64,000 nt of DNA, taken from a virus. A program made the position numbers and the translations under genes. Below are positions 1 through 7,295 of this stretch, piece after piece. The notes under the pieces are model-generated. The model was given only the letters and a program-made list of their open reading frames with translations, ran no database searches and was not told the DNA's origin. Every line of letters begins with the position of its first letter. The first letter of the stretch is position 1. Location of the stretch: the IMG/VR virus record IMGVR_UViG_3300042868_012782, positions 18,771-82,770 of that record; one strand, given 5' to 3'.

Positions 1-15
1 ACATGAAAGGGGTGC

Positions 16-183
16 ATGATGACAGACAAGGAAATCGTTGAATTTCTCAGACGCGCTGCGCGCAACCCAGGGTCGTGGGACGTCCCAGGACTCCTGTTGG
101 ATGCCGCAGACAGGATCGAGAAAATTACAGTGGCGAAAGGCAATGAGTTCAAGATGGAGATATTCAGTGAACGACCTAGCTAG
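16..183 (+). CDS. Small hypothetical phage protein (55 aa)
   Basis: This short reading frame starts at ATG 16, a few bases after AGGGG, and ends at TAG 183. The middle carries the helix-like stretch LLDAADRIE, a common pattern in small phage proteins of unknown role. Its 3' end overlaps the GTG start of the next gene, which fits the tight operon packing here. No function can be given. An in-frame ATG at 19 is an equally possible start. Confidence 0.55.
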   Translation: MMTDKEIVEFLRRAARNPGSWDVPGLLLDAADRIEKITVAKGNEFKMEIFSERPS

Positions 184-352
184 CCTAATAGACGAAGCCT
201 GCGGACGAAAAACAGGCAACGAAACCTGGAAGATTGCGGCTCTCCTGTCTGCACTGAACGCTGTTCTGAGGCGAGTGGATGCGCAGGGGATGGATGATGA
301 CGATGATGTTCTGAGTAATGCCCGGAAAGTTATTGAGCGAGTGGGAATGTAA
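167..352 (+). CDS. Small acidic hypothetical protein (61 aa)
   Basis: The start is placed at GTG 167, with a GGAG-like site about 9 bases upstream; a longer version from TTG 38 would overlap most of the preceding gene. The product is mostly helical and has a run of five aspartates (residues about 42-46) before a short helix. I do not recognise the family. It lies in a series of very small genes that look like an early-expressed cluster. Confidence 0.5.
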   Translation: MNDLASLIDEACGRKTGNETWKIAALLSALNAVLRRVDAQGMDDDDDVLSNARKVIERVGM

Positions 353-409
353 TAGGATTGGATGCACAGGAATGTGGGGAAGAAACCCCACTCAACACAG
401 GAGACAGTA

Positions 410-619
410 ATGACAGATCTTGAAGCAGATGTGCGACACCTGACCGACAACGCCCTCTCGGCGTTGGCCACCAATGCAGCAGACATTAAGATGCGGCTGC
501 GGAGAGGCGAGGAGGTCGCCCAAGAGGAAATCCAGGCGCTTTCCGCACTGGTCGCAACTGCCCTCGGGGCGTTTCAGTTGCGGAGCATTGTCGAATCATA
601 CGAGGGAGTTAACTCGTGA
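410..619 (+). CDS. Small hypothetical protein (69 aa)
   Basis: ATG 410 follows AGGAGA with ideal spacing, so I prefer it to an in-frame start at 362. The product is predicted all-helical with alternating charged and alanine-rich stretches, without cysteines or a membrane segment. Its stop overlaps the GTG start of the next gene (GTGA), suggesting translational coupling. Function unknown. Confidence 0.6.
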   Translation: MTDLEADVRHLTDNALSALATNAADIKMRLRRGEEVAQEEIQALSALVATALGAFQLRSIVESYEGVNS

Positions 620-768
620 ACCGTAGCCTCTCCCAGTACTGGGACGCGATGGGCGGCGATCCAGAGCTGGATCTGCTGAATAACGACGAAGAGCTGCTTC
701 GGCGCGAGGCCGAGGCAGGGGGGGAGGAGACGGAGGGGGCGACTCCCGAGGACAAAAAGATTTTCTGA
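616..768 (+). CDS. Very small acidic protein (50 aa)
   Basis: The frame starts at GTG 616, which shares bases with the upstream stop and follows GAGGGAG. The second half is strongly acidic, with a glutamate/glycine-rich tail ending in PEDKKIF. This composition suits a protein that binds a basic partner or mimics nucleic acid charge, but that is speculation. No recognised family. Confidence 0.5.
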   Translation: MNRSLSQYWDAMGGDPELDLLNNDEELLRREAEAGGEETEGATPEDKKIF

Positions 769-789
769 TCATTTACCAAGGAGGTTCTT

Positions 790-1086
790 ATGTGTGTGTT
801 TTGCGACGAGTCGATTGAGATTGCCTTAATGGCAATGGACGGATACAAGTTCATTCGCAGCAAGGGAGGCGTTCAGAGCAAGAGCGCTATTGTTGCAGCC
901 ATCCTGTGGAATGACATTTTTCAGGGGGGAATTGATCAACGAGGCGTCATGCTAAAGGCATTTGAGGCAATGGTTATACATAGGATGATCCTGCCGTCTG
1001 GGGACGGCTGGGTGTGGAATGCGGAGTACAAACCGTCACCAGATGACGCATGGATCGAAGACGAAGAGTTCGTTGGTAAGGAGTAG
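790..1086 (+). CDS. Hypothetical protein (98 aa)
   Basis: The gene has a textbook AAGGAGG site 5 bases before ATG 790. The product begins MCVFCDES, a CxxC pair, and ends with an acidic tail (DDAWIEDEEF). There is a central predicted helix but no signal peptide or membrane segment. Only one CxxC pair is present, so it is not a classic zinc ribbon. Function unknown; it precedes a small lipoprotein gene by 3 bases. Confidence 0.65.
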   Translation: MCVFCDESIEIALMAMDGYKFIRSKGGVQSKSAIVAAILWNDIFQGGIDQRGVMLKAFEAMVIHRMILPSGDGWVWNAEYKPSPDDAWIEDEEFVGKE

Positions 1087-1089
1087 CCG

Positions 1090-1233
1090 ATGAATAGGAT
1101 AGGATGCCTGCTGATCGCAGTCCTCTGTGGATGCGCATCAACCCGACAGGAAGTCGCAATAAACCTACAGTTTGACCCAGCCATGCCTCAGAGGACTGGG
1201 AAGGTCGACATCATTGTGCATCTTGTGAAATAG
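1090..1233 (+). CDS. Small predicted lipoprotein (47 aa)
   Basis: The product starts MNRIGCLLIAVLCGCAST: a short n-region, a hydrophobic core and a lipobox ending LCGC, followed by a small mature part. This is the layout of a type II signal peptide, so the protein is likely lipid-anchored after export. Phage lipoproteins of this size include outer spanins and superinfection exclusion proteins, but it lacks the proline-rich body of Rz1-type spanins and there is no adjacent inner spanin. A role at the host envelope is inferred; the exact role is open. Confidence 0.6.
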   Translation: MNRIGCLLIAVLCGCASTRQEVAINLQFDPAMPQRTGKVDIIVHLVK

Positions 1234-1258
1234 ACATTCATTACCAGGAGGAACGCAT

Positions 1259-1438
1259 ATGAAAAAGGGTTTGTCTTTAACGCGCCGAGAAGGAGAAACA
1301 TGCACTTGCAGTATTGGAGGCACGACAATGATAATAGAGGTCGAGGCGATGGAAGGTAACCGCGTAAGGCTCAGGTTCGTGGCAGATCAGTCAGTCACGA
1401 TTCTCAGAACAGAACTGGTAAGGGCGGGTGGGAAATGA
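1259..1438 (+). CDS. csrA-like: CsrA/RsmA-family RNA-binding regulator (59 aa)
   Basis: CsrA is a small dimeric RNA-binding protein that blocks ribosome binding sites of target mRNAs by recognising GGA motifs in loops. The sequence opens with LSLTRREGET, matching the family start (LxLTRRxGET), continues with two predicted strands, has EGNRVRLRF at the position of the family's KGNQVRIGI, and ends with VTILRTEL, which keeps the arginine corresponding to the RNA-contacting Arg44 of Escherichia coli CsrA. Length is close to the usual 60-70 residues. GGAGG lies upstream of ATG 1259. Cys15 and Cys17 in the first loop are unusual. It forms an overlapping trio with a tiny membrane peptide and a LexA-type domain. 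The family call is firm; its targets, host or phage, are unknown. Confidence 0.85.
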   Translation: MKKGLSLTRREGETCTCSIGGTTMIIEVEAMEGNRVRLRFVADQSVTILRTELVRAGGK

Positions 1439-1512
1439 CTGCTCTCCTACTGCTGTATGCCTTTTGCATTGTCATGACCCAAAGAATCGTTAGGGAGGTC
1501 ATTGAGTCATGA
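1435..1512 (+). CDS. Tiny single-span membrane peptide (25 aa)
   Basis: ATG 1435 overlaps the csrA-like stop (ATGA) and its own stop overlaps the next start (ATGA), so ribosomes could pass through all three genes. The peptide is essentially one hydrophobic helix (residues 2-14) with a short charged tail. At 25 residues it may be only a translational linker. I support it from the double overlap and hydrophobic composition. Confidence 0.4.
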   Translation: MTALLLLYAFCIVMTQRIVREVIES

Positions 1513-1829
1513 GAGGAAGAAAACCCATCCAGGAGCTGACAGATAAGCAACGTACGGTATTGCGATTAATGATTAGCTTCGTTAGCCAGAACGGATTTCA
1601 GCCTACCCGCAAAGAACTTTCTGCGCGGGAAGGAACAACCCCCCATGCGGTTACGCAGAAGATATGGTCTCTTCAAGATAAGGGATTCTTGGTTGCTAGC
1701 GAGGGGGGCGGGGAGCGAAGCCTGACGATACGCGGCATCAAATTCGAGCCGTGTATCGACCGGGATGGCCTAACCGAGGAGCAATGCCTAGAGCTTGAGG
1801 CAATCCTCCAAGAAATTTCCGACGATTAG
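1509..1829 (+). CDS. LexA-type winged-helix DNA-binding protein without peptidase domain
   Basis: Residues about 9-75 match the LexA N-terminal DNA-binding domain: LTDKQRTVLRLMISF, then a helix-turn-helix with QPTRKEL and a second helix ending at KIWSLQDKGFL, then a wing (GGGERSLTIRG). LexA continues into a self-cleaving S24 serine peptidase with a Ser-Lys dyad; here only about 30 acidic residues follow. It is therefore probably a stand-alone repressor or transcription switch that cannot self-cleave. It may act on the phage's own promoters, for example those in the gene-free region after 2342, but no operator can be assigned from sequence alone. Confidence 0.75.
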   Translation: MRGRKPIQELTDKQRTVLRLMISFVSQNGFQPTRKELSAREGTTPHAVTQKIWSLQDKGFLVASEGGGERSLTIRGIKFEPCIDRDGLTEEQCLELEAILQEISDD

Positions 1830-2341
1830 GCGCCGACTTTGTTGCGCCAAATTTCAACTCCTGGTCCGGCTGCCCTGAACACTTGTGTTCCAAACAGTCG
1901 GACCACTGTTAAAATTTTAGAGGCCAACGCTGAAAAGGCTTTCTGGCCAGCGGGCGCATCTAGCGCCCCTGACCAAACCTCTTGTCCTGCAACGTGAGCC
2001 AGACCAACTTCAGTTAAATGTGCTGCTACTGGATAAAATACAATTCCACTTTTGTCAGGCCTATCTTCCTCAGACAACCAACCAAGCAACCACCCACAAT
2101 TCCATTGGCCGCAAACATCAGGACGCAAGGGATCTGTCCATATTGAACAGCCACCACCACTTTTTCGGTGAGCGCAGTCGCAATATGACTCTTTAGATAG
2201 TTCTCTGACCTCGAGGACGTAGCAGCACGCATCGCACTCGCTACACTTTCGTTCAAAGATTGTTGGAATGGGAATTTTTTTCATAAACACAACATCGGAT
2301 TTTACAAACGGCTCCCCGGTTACTATAGTCTGTTCAGACAT
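1826..2341 (-). CDS. YkgJ-like zinc/iron-chelating cysteine cluster protein
   Basis: The protein carries the cysteine pattern of the YkgJ family: CSECDACC at about 33-40, then CDCAHR, a Cys before SIWTDPLRPDVCGQW and further cysteines, which together are thought to hold zinc or iron-sulphur. The biochemical role of the family is unsettled. This is the only - strand gene in the first 60 kb and its 3' end overlaps the LexA-type gene by 4 bp tail-to-tail, so it looks like a separately transcribed cargo gene. Its promoter would lie in the gene-free stretch to the right. The start at 2341 is the first ATG of the frame. Confidence 0.65.
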   Translation of the reverse strand: MSEQTIVTGEPFVKSDVVFMKKIPIPTIFERKCSECDACCYVLEVRELSKESYCDCAHRKSGGGCSIWTDPLRPDVCGQWNCGWLLGWLSEEDRPDKSGIVFYPVAAHLTEVGLAHVAGQEVWSGALDAPAGQKAFSALASKILTVVRLFGTQVFRAAGPGVEIWRNKVGA

Positions 2342-2887
2342 AGCCCCCGGCTGGGCAACTCCCGCATCCAGGAAGGCCGAGGCCGTTGGGTGCAGGTCGC
2401 TGGGATCGACCGTCGAGAAGTCCCCTTCAGATTAGTTAATGACAATCTGTAGCTGATGCAGTGCCTGGTGAGGTTAAGAGGGATTCACGGCCAGGGCTGG
2501 GGAACGCCCCAGGCTGCTTTGGGATTGCCCATCACAGGTGGGACCAAGGCGGTAAAAACGGTAAGTCCTGCGTCAAACCCCTGACTTTAGGTGGTTTCGC
2601 TGGGACCCCTCACGTCTACTAAGTAATATCAGGTCTACTATTCCGGCGGCTCGTAGGCCGACAACAGCCTTAAGTGGGCAGAAATCTGAATGATAATCAG
2701 CACCACACAACTGACAGCAGGCCATACAATTGCGTCGACAAGAAGGCTCCCTTGTCAGCCAAACGCTCCAAGATTAACTCGCGGTAATAAATGTCGATAC
2801 CTCCAATATCACGCAACAAAAGTAACTCAAGAAACACTAGAGTAAGGACATGAGATTGAATTAATCTCTACCGGTGTAAGCGACCAT
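2342..2887. other. 546-bp gene-free region with strong hairpins; candidate structured RNA or divergent control region
   Basis: No convincing reading frame crosses this stretch, which is the longest gene-free part of a window where most gaps are under 70 bp. Several hairpins are visible: GGGA at 2402-2405 pairs with TCCC at 2421-2424 around an inner TCGA/TCGA pair; CTGGGG (2497-2502) pairs with CCCCAG (2507-2512) across an AACG loop, extended by CAG/CTG outside; and CGGC/GCCG pair near 2645-2660. It separates a leftward and a rightward gene, so it must hold divergent promoters. I checked for tRNA T-arm, tmRNA, RNase P and group I intron core sequences and saw none. Confidence 0.45.
2852..2868. 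promoter_or_regulatory. Inverted repeat upstream of macro-domain gene
   Basis: GAGATT and AATCTC form a 6-bp inverted repeat around GAATT, about 20 bases before the first possible start of the next gene. Position and symmetry suit a repressor operator, perhaps for the nearby LexA-type protein, but a repeat this short can occur by chance. Confidence 0.25.
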
Positions 2888-3340
2888 GTGGCTATATCGG
2901 AAGTGATGAGAAGTAAGATGATTGAAAGGCGGGGAAATCTGTGGAGAGAATCGGGATGGAAGTTAATTCCTACAGGTGGTGTATTGCAGATGAGCAAAAT
3001 TGGACCACGCCTGGTGATGGGGGAAGGATTTGCTGCTGAGGCACTACTTCAATATCCAGATATTGATAAAGTGTGGGGAGAACGCATTTGTCGTCATGGC
3101 AATATGCCTTACCCAATAAATGAAAAACTTTTGATAAATTTTCCAGTAAGACATCACAACTACGGATCGCTAGACTTAGCACTCATACGTGCGTCGTCGC
3201 AATGGATTGCTTCTTGGGCTTGCCGCACAGATCCCGACGAGATTTTTGTTCCGATGATGGGCGGAAGATCCTGGAGACAGGTTAGGCCGCTGCTGGAAGG
3301 AATTCTTGATGACCGATTTGTTGTGTTGTCGCAAGTCTAA
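2888..3340 (+). CDS. Macro-domain-like (ADP-ribose-binding) phage protein
   Basis: Macro domains bind ADP-ribose and often remove it or related groups from proteins, nucleic acids or signalling molecules. Visible features are VLQMSKIGPRLVMGEGFAAE (glycine-rich ligand loop region after a short strand), LLINFPVRHH, a long helix from LDLALIRASSQWIA, then IFVPMMGGRSWRQVRPLLE and a final ILDDRFVVLS strand, an order seen in phage Appr-1-p-processing-like proteins. About 150 residues fits a single domain. The start is uncertain: GTG 2888 has a weak site and internal ATGs at 2906 and 2918 are possible. The family call rests on pattern memory, not on a search. Confidence 0.55.
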   Translation: MAISEVMRSKMIERRGNLWRESGWKLIPTGGVLQMSKIGPRLVMGEGFAAEALLQYPDIDKVWGERICRHGNMPYPINEKLLINFPVRHHNYGSLDLALIRASSQWIASWACRTDPDEIFVPMMGGRSWRQVRPLLEGILDDRFVVLSQV

Positions 3341-3419
3341 GTTAGGTCAGCCGGACAGTCACTACCAATCATTAGTATGTCAAGGGACAATGTTCTTAGG
3401 TAGGGCGGGGTATTCAGTT

Positions 3420-3911
3420 ATGAACACAGCCGGAGCCGCCACAATGGATGCCACTGTCGAATATATGATCCGCAGCCACCTTTCGGATGTAGTAGAGGTG
3501 GAAAAAGCAGCGTGGACTATCAGCGATCCTGATTTTGGAGACTTCGTGTGCCCGCTTGCCTGGGGAGAAGACAGGTTCGTGTCGGAGGTCAGGCGGAAAA
3601 ACACAGTGCTATTTGTGGTTCTTGAGGGCGATCTGGTTGTTGGGTACGCTTGCGTTTCAAAAGAAAAAAATCGCAACACCAATACAATTGAGCGATTAGT
3701 TGTTCACCCGCAGTTCTGTAGGCGTGGACTAGGATCAGCGCTACTGCTTGATATCATGGCTAGGTCTAATTCAGTTAAATATCAATCCCAGGTGCGCGAA
3801 CACGACGACACATCCATTGCGTTTTTTACATCTCTCGGATGGACAGGTAAGTTTTCGCGAAATCTTTACGGACGAGACACAAACGGCATCGTTTTCTCTC
3901 AGCCACAATAG
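3420..3911 (+). CDS. GNAT-family N-acetyltransferase (RimI-like)
   Basis: GNAT enzymes move an acetyl group from acetyl-CoA to an amine. The acetyl-CoA loop is seen as QFCRRGLGSALL after the strand IERLVVHP, followed by a helix and then AFFTSLGW, the usual C-terminal strand-helix of RimI-type members. The preceding strands VLFVVLEGDLVVGYACV fit motif C/D. I place the start at ATG 3420, with a purine-rich site (AGGGCGGGG) upstream; ATG 3444 is also possible. Substrate is unknown: a phage GNAT could modify a host protein, a tRNA or a small molecule. It lies between a macro-domain-like gene and a DNA methyltransferase gene. Confidence 0.8.
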   Translation: MNTAGAATMDATVEYMIRSHLSDVVEVEKAAWTISDPDFGDFVCPLAWGEDRFVSEVRRKNTVLFVVLEGDLVVGYACVSKEKNRNTNTIERLVVHPQFCRRGLGSALLLDIMARSNSVKYQSQVREHDDTSIAFFTSLGWTGKFSRNLYGRDTNGIVFSQPQ

Positions 3912-3977
3912 CTTTATAAAGCTGCGGCTTGAACATATAATCCATTAAGGGAAAATATAATCTTTCCGGAAAAAACA

Positions 3978-5624
3978 ATGCGCTATCTGTCTGTTTGTTC
4001 GGGAATTGAAGCAGCAAGCACAGCGTGGCACATCCTAGGATGGACGCCTGTTGCTTTTAGCGAGATTGAATCATTTCCGGCAGCAGTTCTTGCCCAGCGG
4101 TTTCCAGACGTTCCTAACTGGGGGGACATGACCAAGTGGAGAGATTGGCCCGATGCAACAATTGAACTTCTCGTGGGAGGAACCCCATGCCAATCGTTCT
4201 CAGTCGCCGGACTCCGGCAGGGACTCAAAGACGCACGCGGCGGACTCATGCTTGACTTTGTTGGGATCGCTAGACGTTACAGACCTAGATGGTTCATTTG
4301 GGAAAATGTCCCCGGCGTTTTATCATCCGGGGGAGGACGGGATTTTGGAACCCTCCTCGGGGCGATGGGGGACCTGGGGTATAAGCTCGCCTATAGGGTT
4401 CTTGACGCTCAGTGGGTCCGAACACAACAATTTCCAAACGCAGTGCCCCAACGCAGACGACGTGTCTTCCTTATCGGATATCTTGGAGACAGGAATCGTG
4501 CAGCAGAGGTACTTTTTGAGCGCGAAAGCTTGCGCGGGAATCCTCCGGCGCGCCGAAAAACGAGGCAAGACTTTGCCAGAGATGTTGCACCGAGCCTTAC
4601 TGGCAGTGGTAGAGGGGTCGAAAGAACAGGAGAAACCCGAGGACAAGATCCAGTAATTGGATGTTGGTGGAATGGTGATCGCATCAGTCAGACTCTTGAT
4701 GCCGTACTAGCCAAAGGGCAGACAATGCCTGAAAAAAATAGATTTCCTGCTGTGCTTGTGCCAGCATCTGAGGTCGTCGAGCAAAGATGGCCTGCCGATG
4801 TCGCACCTACCCTACATGCAAAATTTGGCGACAAGTTGGGGCTAGAAAATCAACACATTGACTCCAACGCAGGAGGAATGTTTGTACTAAGCAAAGCGCA
4901 ATCGAATGTCTCTCAGGTGGCGCCAATTTTTCGAGCTGAAAGCACCATAATTTGTTTTGAGCCAGGCGTTGCTAGCCGCGATGGTGGACACACCTACTAC
5001 GATGTTTGTGGCACCATCCGTAGTCAACCCGGCGACAACAGGATGACAGTAGCATTTCATCTAACGCAGGATCCTATCTGCAGCACGGAAGTCTGCCACT
5101 CGTTATCTTCTGGGACGAAAAATGGATGCTCAACTGCGGCAGCTATGTGCTACACCACCATTGAAGTTCGACACGCTGGCATTGACTGCGGTAAGGGCAA
5201 AGTCGAAGCAATCGCTATTCAGGATTCACGCGGTATCGACAAGATTCAGAATGGTAAGGGCTGGAACGAGGAAGGCTCAAGCTACACAGTGGACACCGTC
5301 GCCTCTCAAGGGGTAGCGATTTGCGCTACTGGGGAACGCACACATACACTGACAGGAAACGGGTTTGATGCCTCTGAAGACGGAACAGGGAGGGGGAATC
5401 CAATTGTCGCTCAGTCCATGGTCGTACGCCGACTAACCCCGTTAGAATGCGAGAGACTGCAGGGGTTTCCTGACGGACACACCGACATCTCGGTCAGGAA
5501 TAAGCCAGCAGCAGACGCACCACGATACAAATCTCTTGGCAATTCCATGGCGGTAAACTGCATGCAGTTTCTTGGAGAAAGAATAAATGCAGCAGATCAA
5601 AAAGCTAGGGAGCTACTAGAATGA
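3978..5624 (+). CDS. dcm-like: DNA (cytosine-5) methyltransferase
   Basis: The enzyme transfers a methyl group from S-adenosylmethionine to C5 of cytosine in DNA. Motif I is LSVCSGIEAAS near the N-terminus, motif IV is GGTPCQSFSVAG with the catalytic Cys71, motif VI is WENVPGVLSS, motif VIII is VPQRRRRVFLIG and motif X is APRYKSLGNSMA near the C-terminus, so all core parts are present. The region between motifs VIII and IX (about residues 200-480) is long and made of repeated short units of the type APTL or HSLS followed by glycine-rich turns, and should contain the target-recognition domain. No cognate restriction enzyme is adjacent, so it probably protects phage DNA from host restriction. 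The start follows a modest GGAA site. Confidence 0.93.
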   Translation: MRYLSVCSGIEAASTAWHILGWTPVAFSEIESFPAAVLAQRFPDVPNWGDMTKWRDWPDATIELLVGGTPCQSFSVAGLRQGLKDARGGLMLDFVGIARRYRPRWFIWENVPGVLSSGGGRDFGTLLGAMGDLGYKLAYRVLDAQWVRTQQFPNAVPQRRRRVFLIGYLGDRNRAAEVLFERESLRGNPPARRKTRQDFARDVAPSLTGSGRGVERTGETRGQDPVIGCWWNGDRISQTLDAVLAKGQTMPEKNRFPAVLVPASEVVEQRWPADVAPTLHAKFGDKLGLENQHIDSNAGGMFVLSKAQSNVSQVAPIFRAESTIICFEPGVASRDGGHTYYDVCGTIRSQPGDNRMTVAFHLTQDPICSTEVCHSLSSGTKNGCSTAAAMCYTTIEVRHAGIDCGKGKVEAIAIQDSRGIDKIQNGKGWNEEGSSYTVDTVASQGVAICATGERTHTLTGNGFDASEDGTGRGNPIVAQSMVVRRLTPLECERLQGFPDGHTDISVRNKPAADAPRYKSLGNSMAVNCMQFLGERINAADQKARELLE

Positions 5625-5827
5625 GCGCTATTGAGCACCTCGAGGAAGCTAGTGCAACACTAGGTGATCTCCTGCGGATTGCCTCTGATCCTAATCTGAA
5701 AGCCAAGATCGCCCGTGCTTATGCCGACGTGTCGATTGCCTTGGTTAAGATTGTGGGGGACCAGGGGAGGTTGTGTCGTGTACAGACCATGGGTCGGGAC
5801 GATGAAGCTTCAGCAAGCAGCAGATAA
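5621..5827 (+). CDS. Hypothetical protein (68 aa)
   Basis: ATG 5621 overlaps the methyltransferase stop (ATGA), indicating coupled translation. The product is a helical, alanine- and leucine-rich small protein with no cysteine pattern of note. I do not recognise it. Its last 26 bases overlap the start of the next gene. Confidence 0.5.
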   Translation: MSAIEHLEEASATLGDLLRIASDPNLKAKIARAYADVSIALVKIVGDQGRLCRVQTMGRDDEASASSR

Positions 5828-6056
5828 GGCAGCCAGCCGAGACATTCTTCAGACACTAGAGATTACCATTGAGGATTCCGGAGAAGGCCACTACGCAATC
5901 CTTAAGACCGGACGATGGGCAATCAGGGCAAATGAATTGCTGGGCTTGGCTCGGTATCTTAAGGGACTCTGTGTGGACGCAGACAAATCCATTGATGAAG
6001 CCATGGAGCAAGTCGATTTTCCAGGCTCCGATCTGCTTTCAGGAGTATCAGAGTGA
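5802..6056 (+). CDS. Hypothetical protein (84 aa)
   Basis: The start is put at ATG 5802, after GGGTCGGGAC; the open frame reaches further upstream but only inside the previous gene. The sequence has a two-strand segment (LEITIEDSGEGHYAILKTG) followed by a helix, so a small alpha/beta fold is likely. Function unknown. Confidence 0.55.
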   Translation: MKLQQAADKAASRDILQTLEITIEDSGEGHYAILKTGRWAIRANELLGLARYLKGLCVDADKSIDEAMEQVDFPGSDLLSGVSE

Positions 6057-6166
6057 CCCACATATTAATTTTTCTCATTGTCTTTCCTTTAGCATACGGT
6101 TTAGCCGAAGTTTTTTCTGGACGACTAAGCGACGACGGTCGAGATGTCGACCTAGTGGAGGATTGA
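6053..6166 (+). CDS. Small membrane protein (37 aa)
   Basis: GTG 6053 overlaps the previous stop (GTGA). The N-terminal half is a hydrophobic helix (residues about 4-20), followed by a short acidic tail, so it is a single-span peptide of the inner membrane or an uncleaved signal. It is one of several tiny membrane peptides in this part of the window. Role unknown. Confidence 0.45.
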   Translation: MTHILIFLIVFPLAYGLAEVFSGRLSDDGRDVDLVED

Positions 6167-6169
6167 ACC

Positions 6170-6373
6170 ATGGCTCATATCGTTAAACCTGGGCACCTAA
6201 GACCAACAGTATTCCGCGGACGGTGTCCGACATGCAGGGCTGTCATCGAGGCTGATCGAACTGAGCTAACATGTGAGACCTGTCCACGAGAAGGATACGA
6301 GTTTTCTCATTTCTCATGCTTACAATGCGATGGGCGAATGGTGCTTTACCCGCGGAAAGACAAGAGTATTTGA
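6170..6373 (+). CDS. Small zinc-ribbon-like protein (67 aa)
   Basis: Three cysteine pairs are visible: CPTC near residue 19, CETC near 35 and CLQC near 50. Four of these could bind one zinc ion, as in treble-clef or ribbon folds. There is no other domain. Such proteins in phages often contact nucleic acid or polymerase, but nothing in the sequence proves that here. Confidence 0.55.
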   Translation: MAHIVKPGHLRPTVFRGRCPTCRAVIEADRTELTCETCPREGYEFSHFSCLQCDGRMVLYPRKDKSI

Positions 6374-6374
6374 C

Positions 6375-6680
6375 ATGGGCGACGACATACTGAATGACAT
6401 TGAGATTTCGCACTGCGACAATCGTGACAGAACTCACTGGGATGGATGCGCTGCGACCCATATTGAGTGTGCTGTTACCTATCTGGTTAAGCGAGCTAGG
6501 TCTGCCGAGGCGCGGGTATGGAAATTGGAGATTGAGATAGACAGACTGCAAACTTCTATCCGCAATACTGTCTTGCAAATGTCCGCAAAAACCAAGGTCT
6601 CACCCCAAGAGTGGCTTGACTGGGGCAGACTTGTACTGGGTGAGGATTTATCCAATGGAAACCCTAGTTGTCCTCGCTAA
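6375..6680 (+). CDS. Hypothetical protein with coiled-coil segment (101 aa)
   Basis: ATG 6375 is the first sensible start, 2 bases after the previous stop. Residues about 40-70 form a long charged helix with heptad spacing (RARSAEARVWKLEIEIDRLQ), a probable coiled coil, and the C-terminal part contains SPQEWLDWGRL. Function unknown. Confidence 0.55.
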   Translation: MGDDILNDIEISHCDNRDRTHWDGCAATHIECAVTYLVKRARSAEARVWKLEIEIDRLQTSIRNTVLQMSAKTKVSPQEWLDWGRLVLGEDLSNGNPSCPR

Positions 6681-7224
6681 AATCATCTTCTGGATATCGG
6701 TCGCCAGCAACCATTACCAGTGGATGCGCCCTCTACTTAATAATGTGACAATATATAACTTTGTTCGAGCCGAAGCATTCGCTAAGGGATACTTCTATCC
6801 GTGGGAAGCAGCGCCTGGTCCTTCGATCCTAGCTGACCTTCACTACGCTATCCAGTCTTGCCGCGATGATCCTCCAGAGGATCTGCTCTACCTGCATCTC
6901 TACGTCAGGACATGCCCAGAAGCCAGGGGCGGGACATTTTACTGGTGTCATCTAGAATTAAACCGTCAGTTCAGATCGCACTGCGAAGCCCAGGAGACTT
7001 TGGGGGGACATCATGCTGCAGTGTGGTCTTCCGTTCGCAAAGAAGCAGAATTCCTCCATGGTATCTATTTAGCTCTAGACATGCTATCAAGTGAGAACGT
7101 GTGTCTTTATAGACGCAGGCAGCATTTGGCTTTCGTTCGTCGCAGCCTAGGGGACAAGTTGTTTGAGTTGGGATACGTACCTCCGGTCGTTCCAGTTCAT
7201 AGGTTCACCCGCATCGACCCTTAA
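6655..7224 (+). CDS. Hypothetical protein (189 aa)
   Basis: The start at ATG 6655 has GAGGA 8 bases upstream. The N-terminus is hydrophobic (VVLAKIIFWISVA) and could be a membrane anchor; the rest is soluble, with several histidines and cysteines and an aromatic stretch (GYFYPWEAAPG). No known motif is recognised. A 72-bp gap follows, before a secreted-protein gene with a very strong ribosome site. Confidence 0.55.
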   Translation: METLVVLAKIIFWISVASNHYQWMRPLLNNVTIYNFVRAEAFAKGYFYPWEAAPGPSILADLHYAIQSCRDDPPEDLLYLHLYVRTCPEARGGTFYWCHLELNRQFRSHCEAQETLGGHHAAVWSSVRKEAEFLHGIYLALDMLSSENVCLYRRRQHLAFVRRSLGDKLFELGYVPPVVPVHRFTRIDP

Positions 7225-7295
7225 TGAGCTTGATTTATAGTCTCTCGACAACTATCAAATACTTGTTCGCTTTCACATACTAGGAGGGTACAGTG

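Noticed and set aside
2342-2887. tRNA, tmRNA, RNase P or group I intron in the gene-free stretch
   Set aside because: No T-arm, CCA end, RNase P core or intron P7 core could be found by eye.
4153-4656. 167-aa frame inside the methyltransferase
   Set aside because: Motifs I-VIII of the methyltransferase use the other frame, so this is a shadow.
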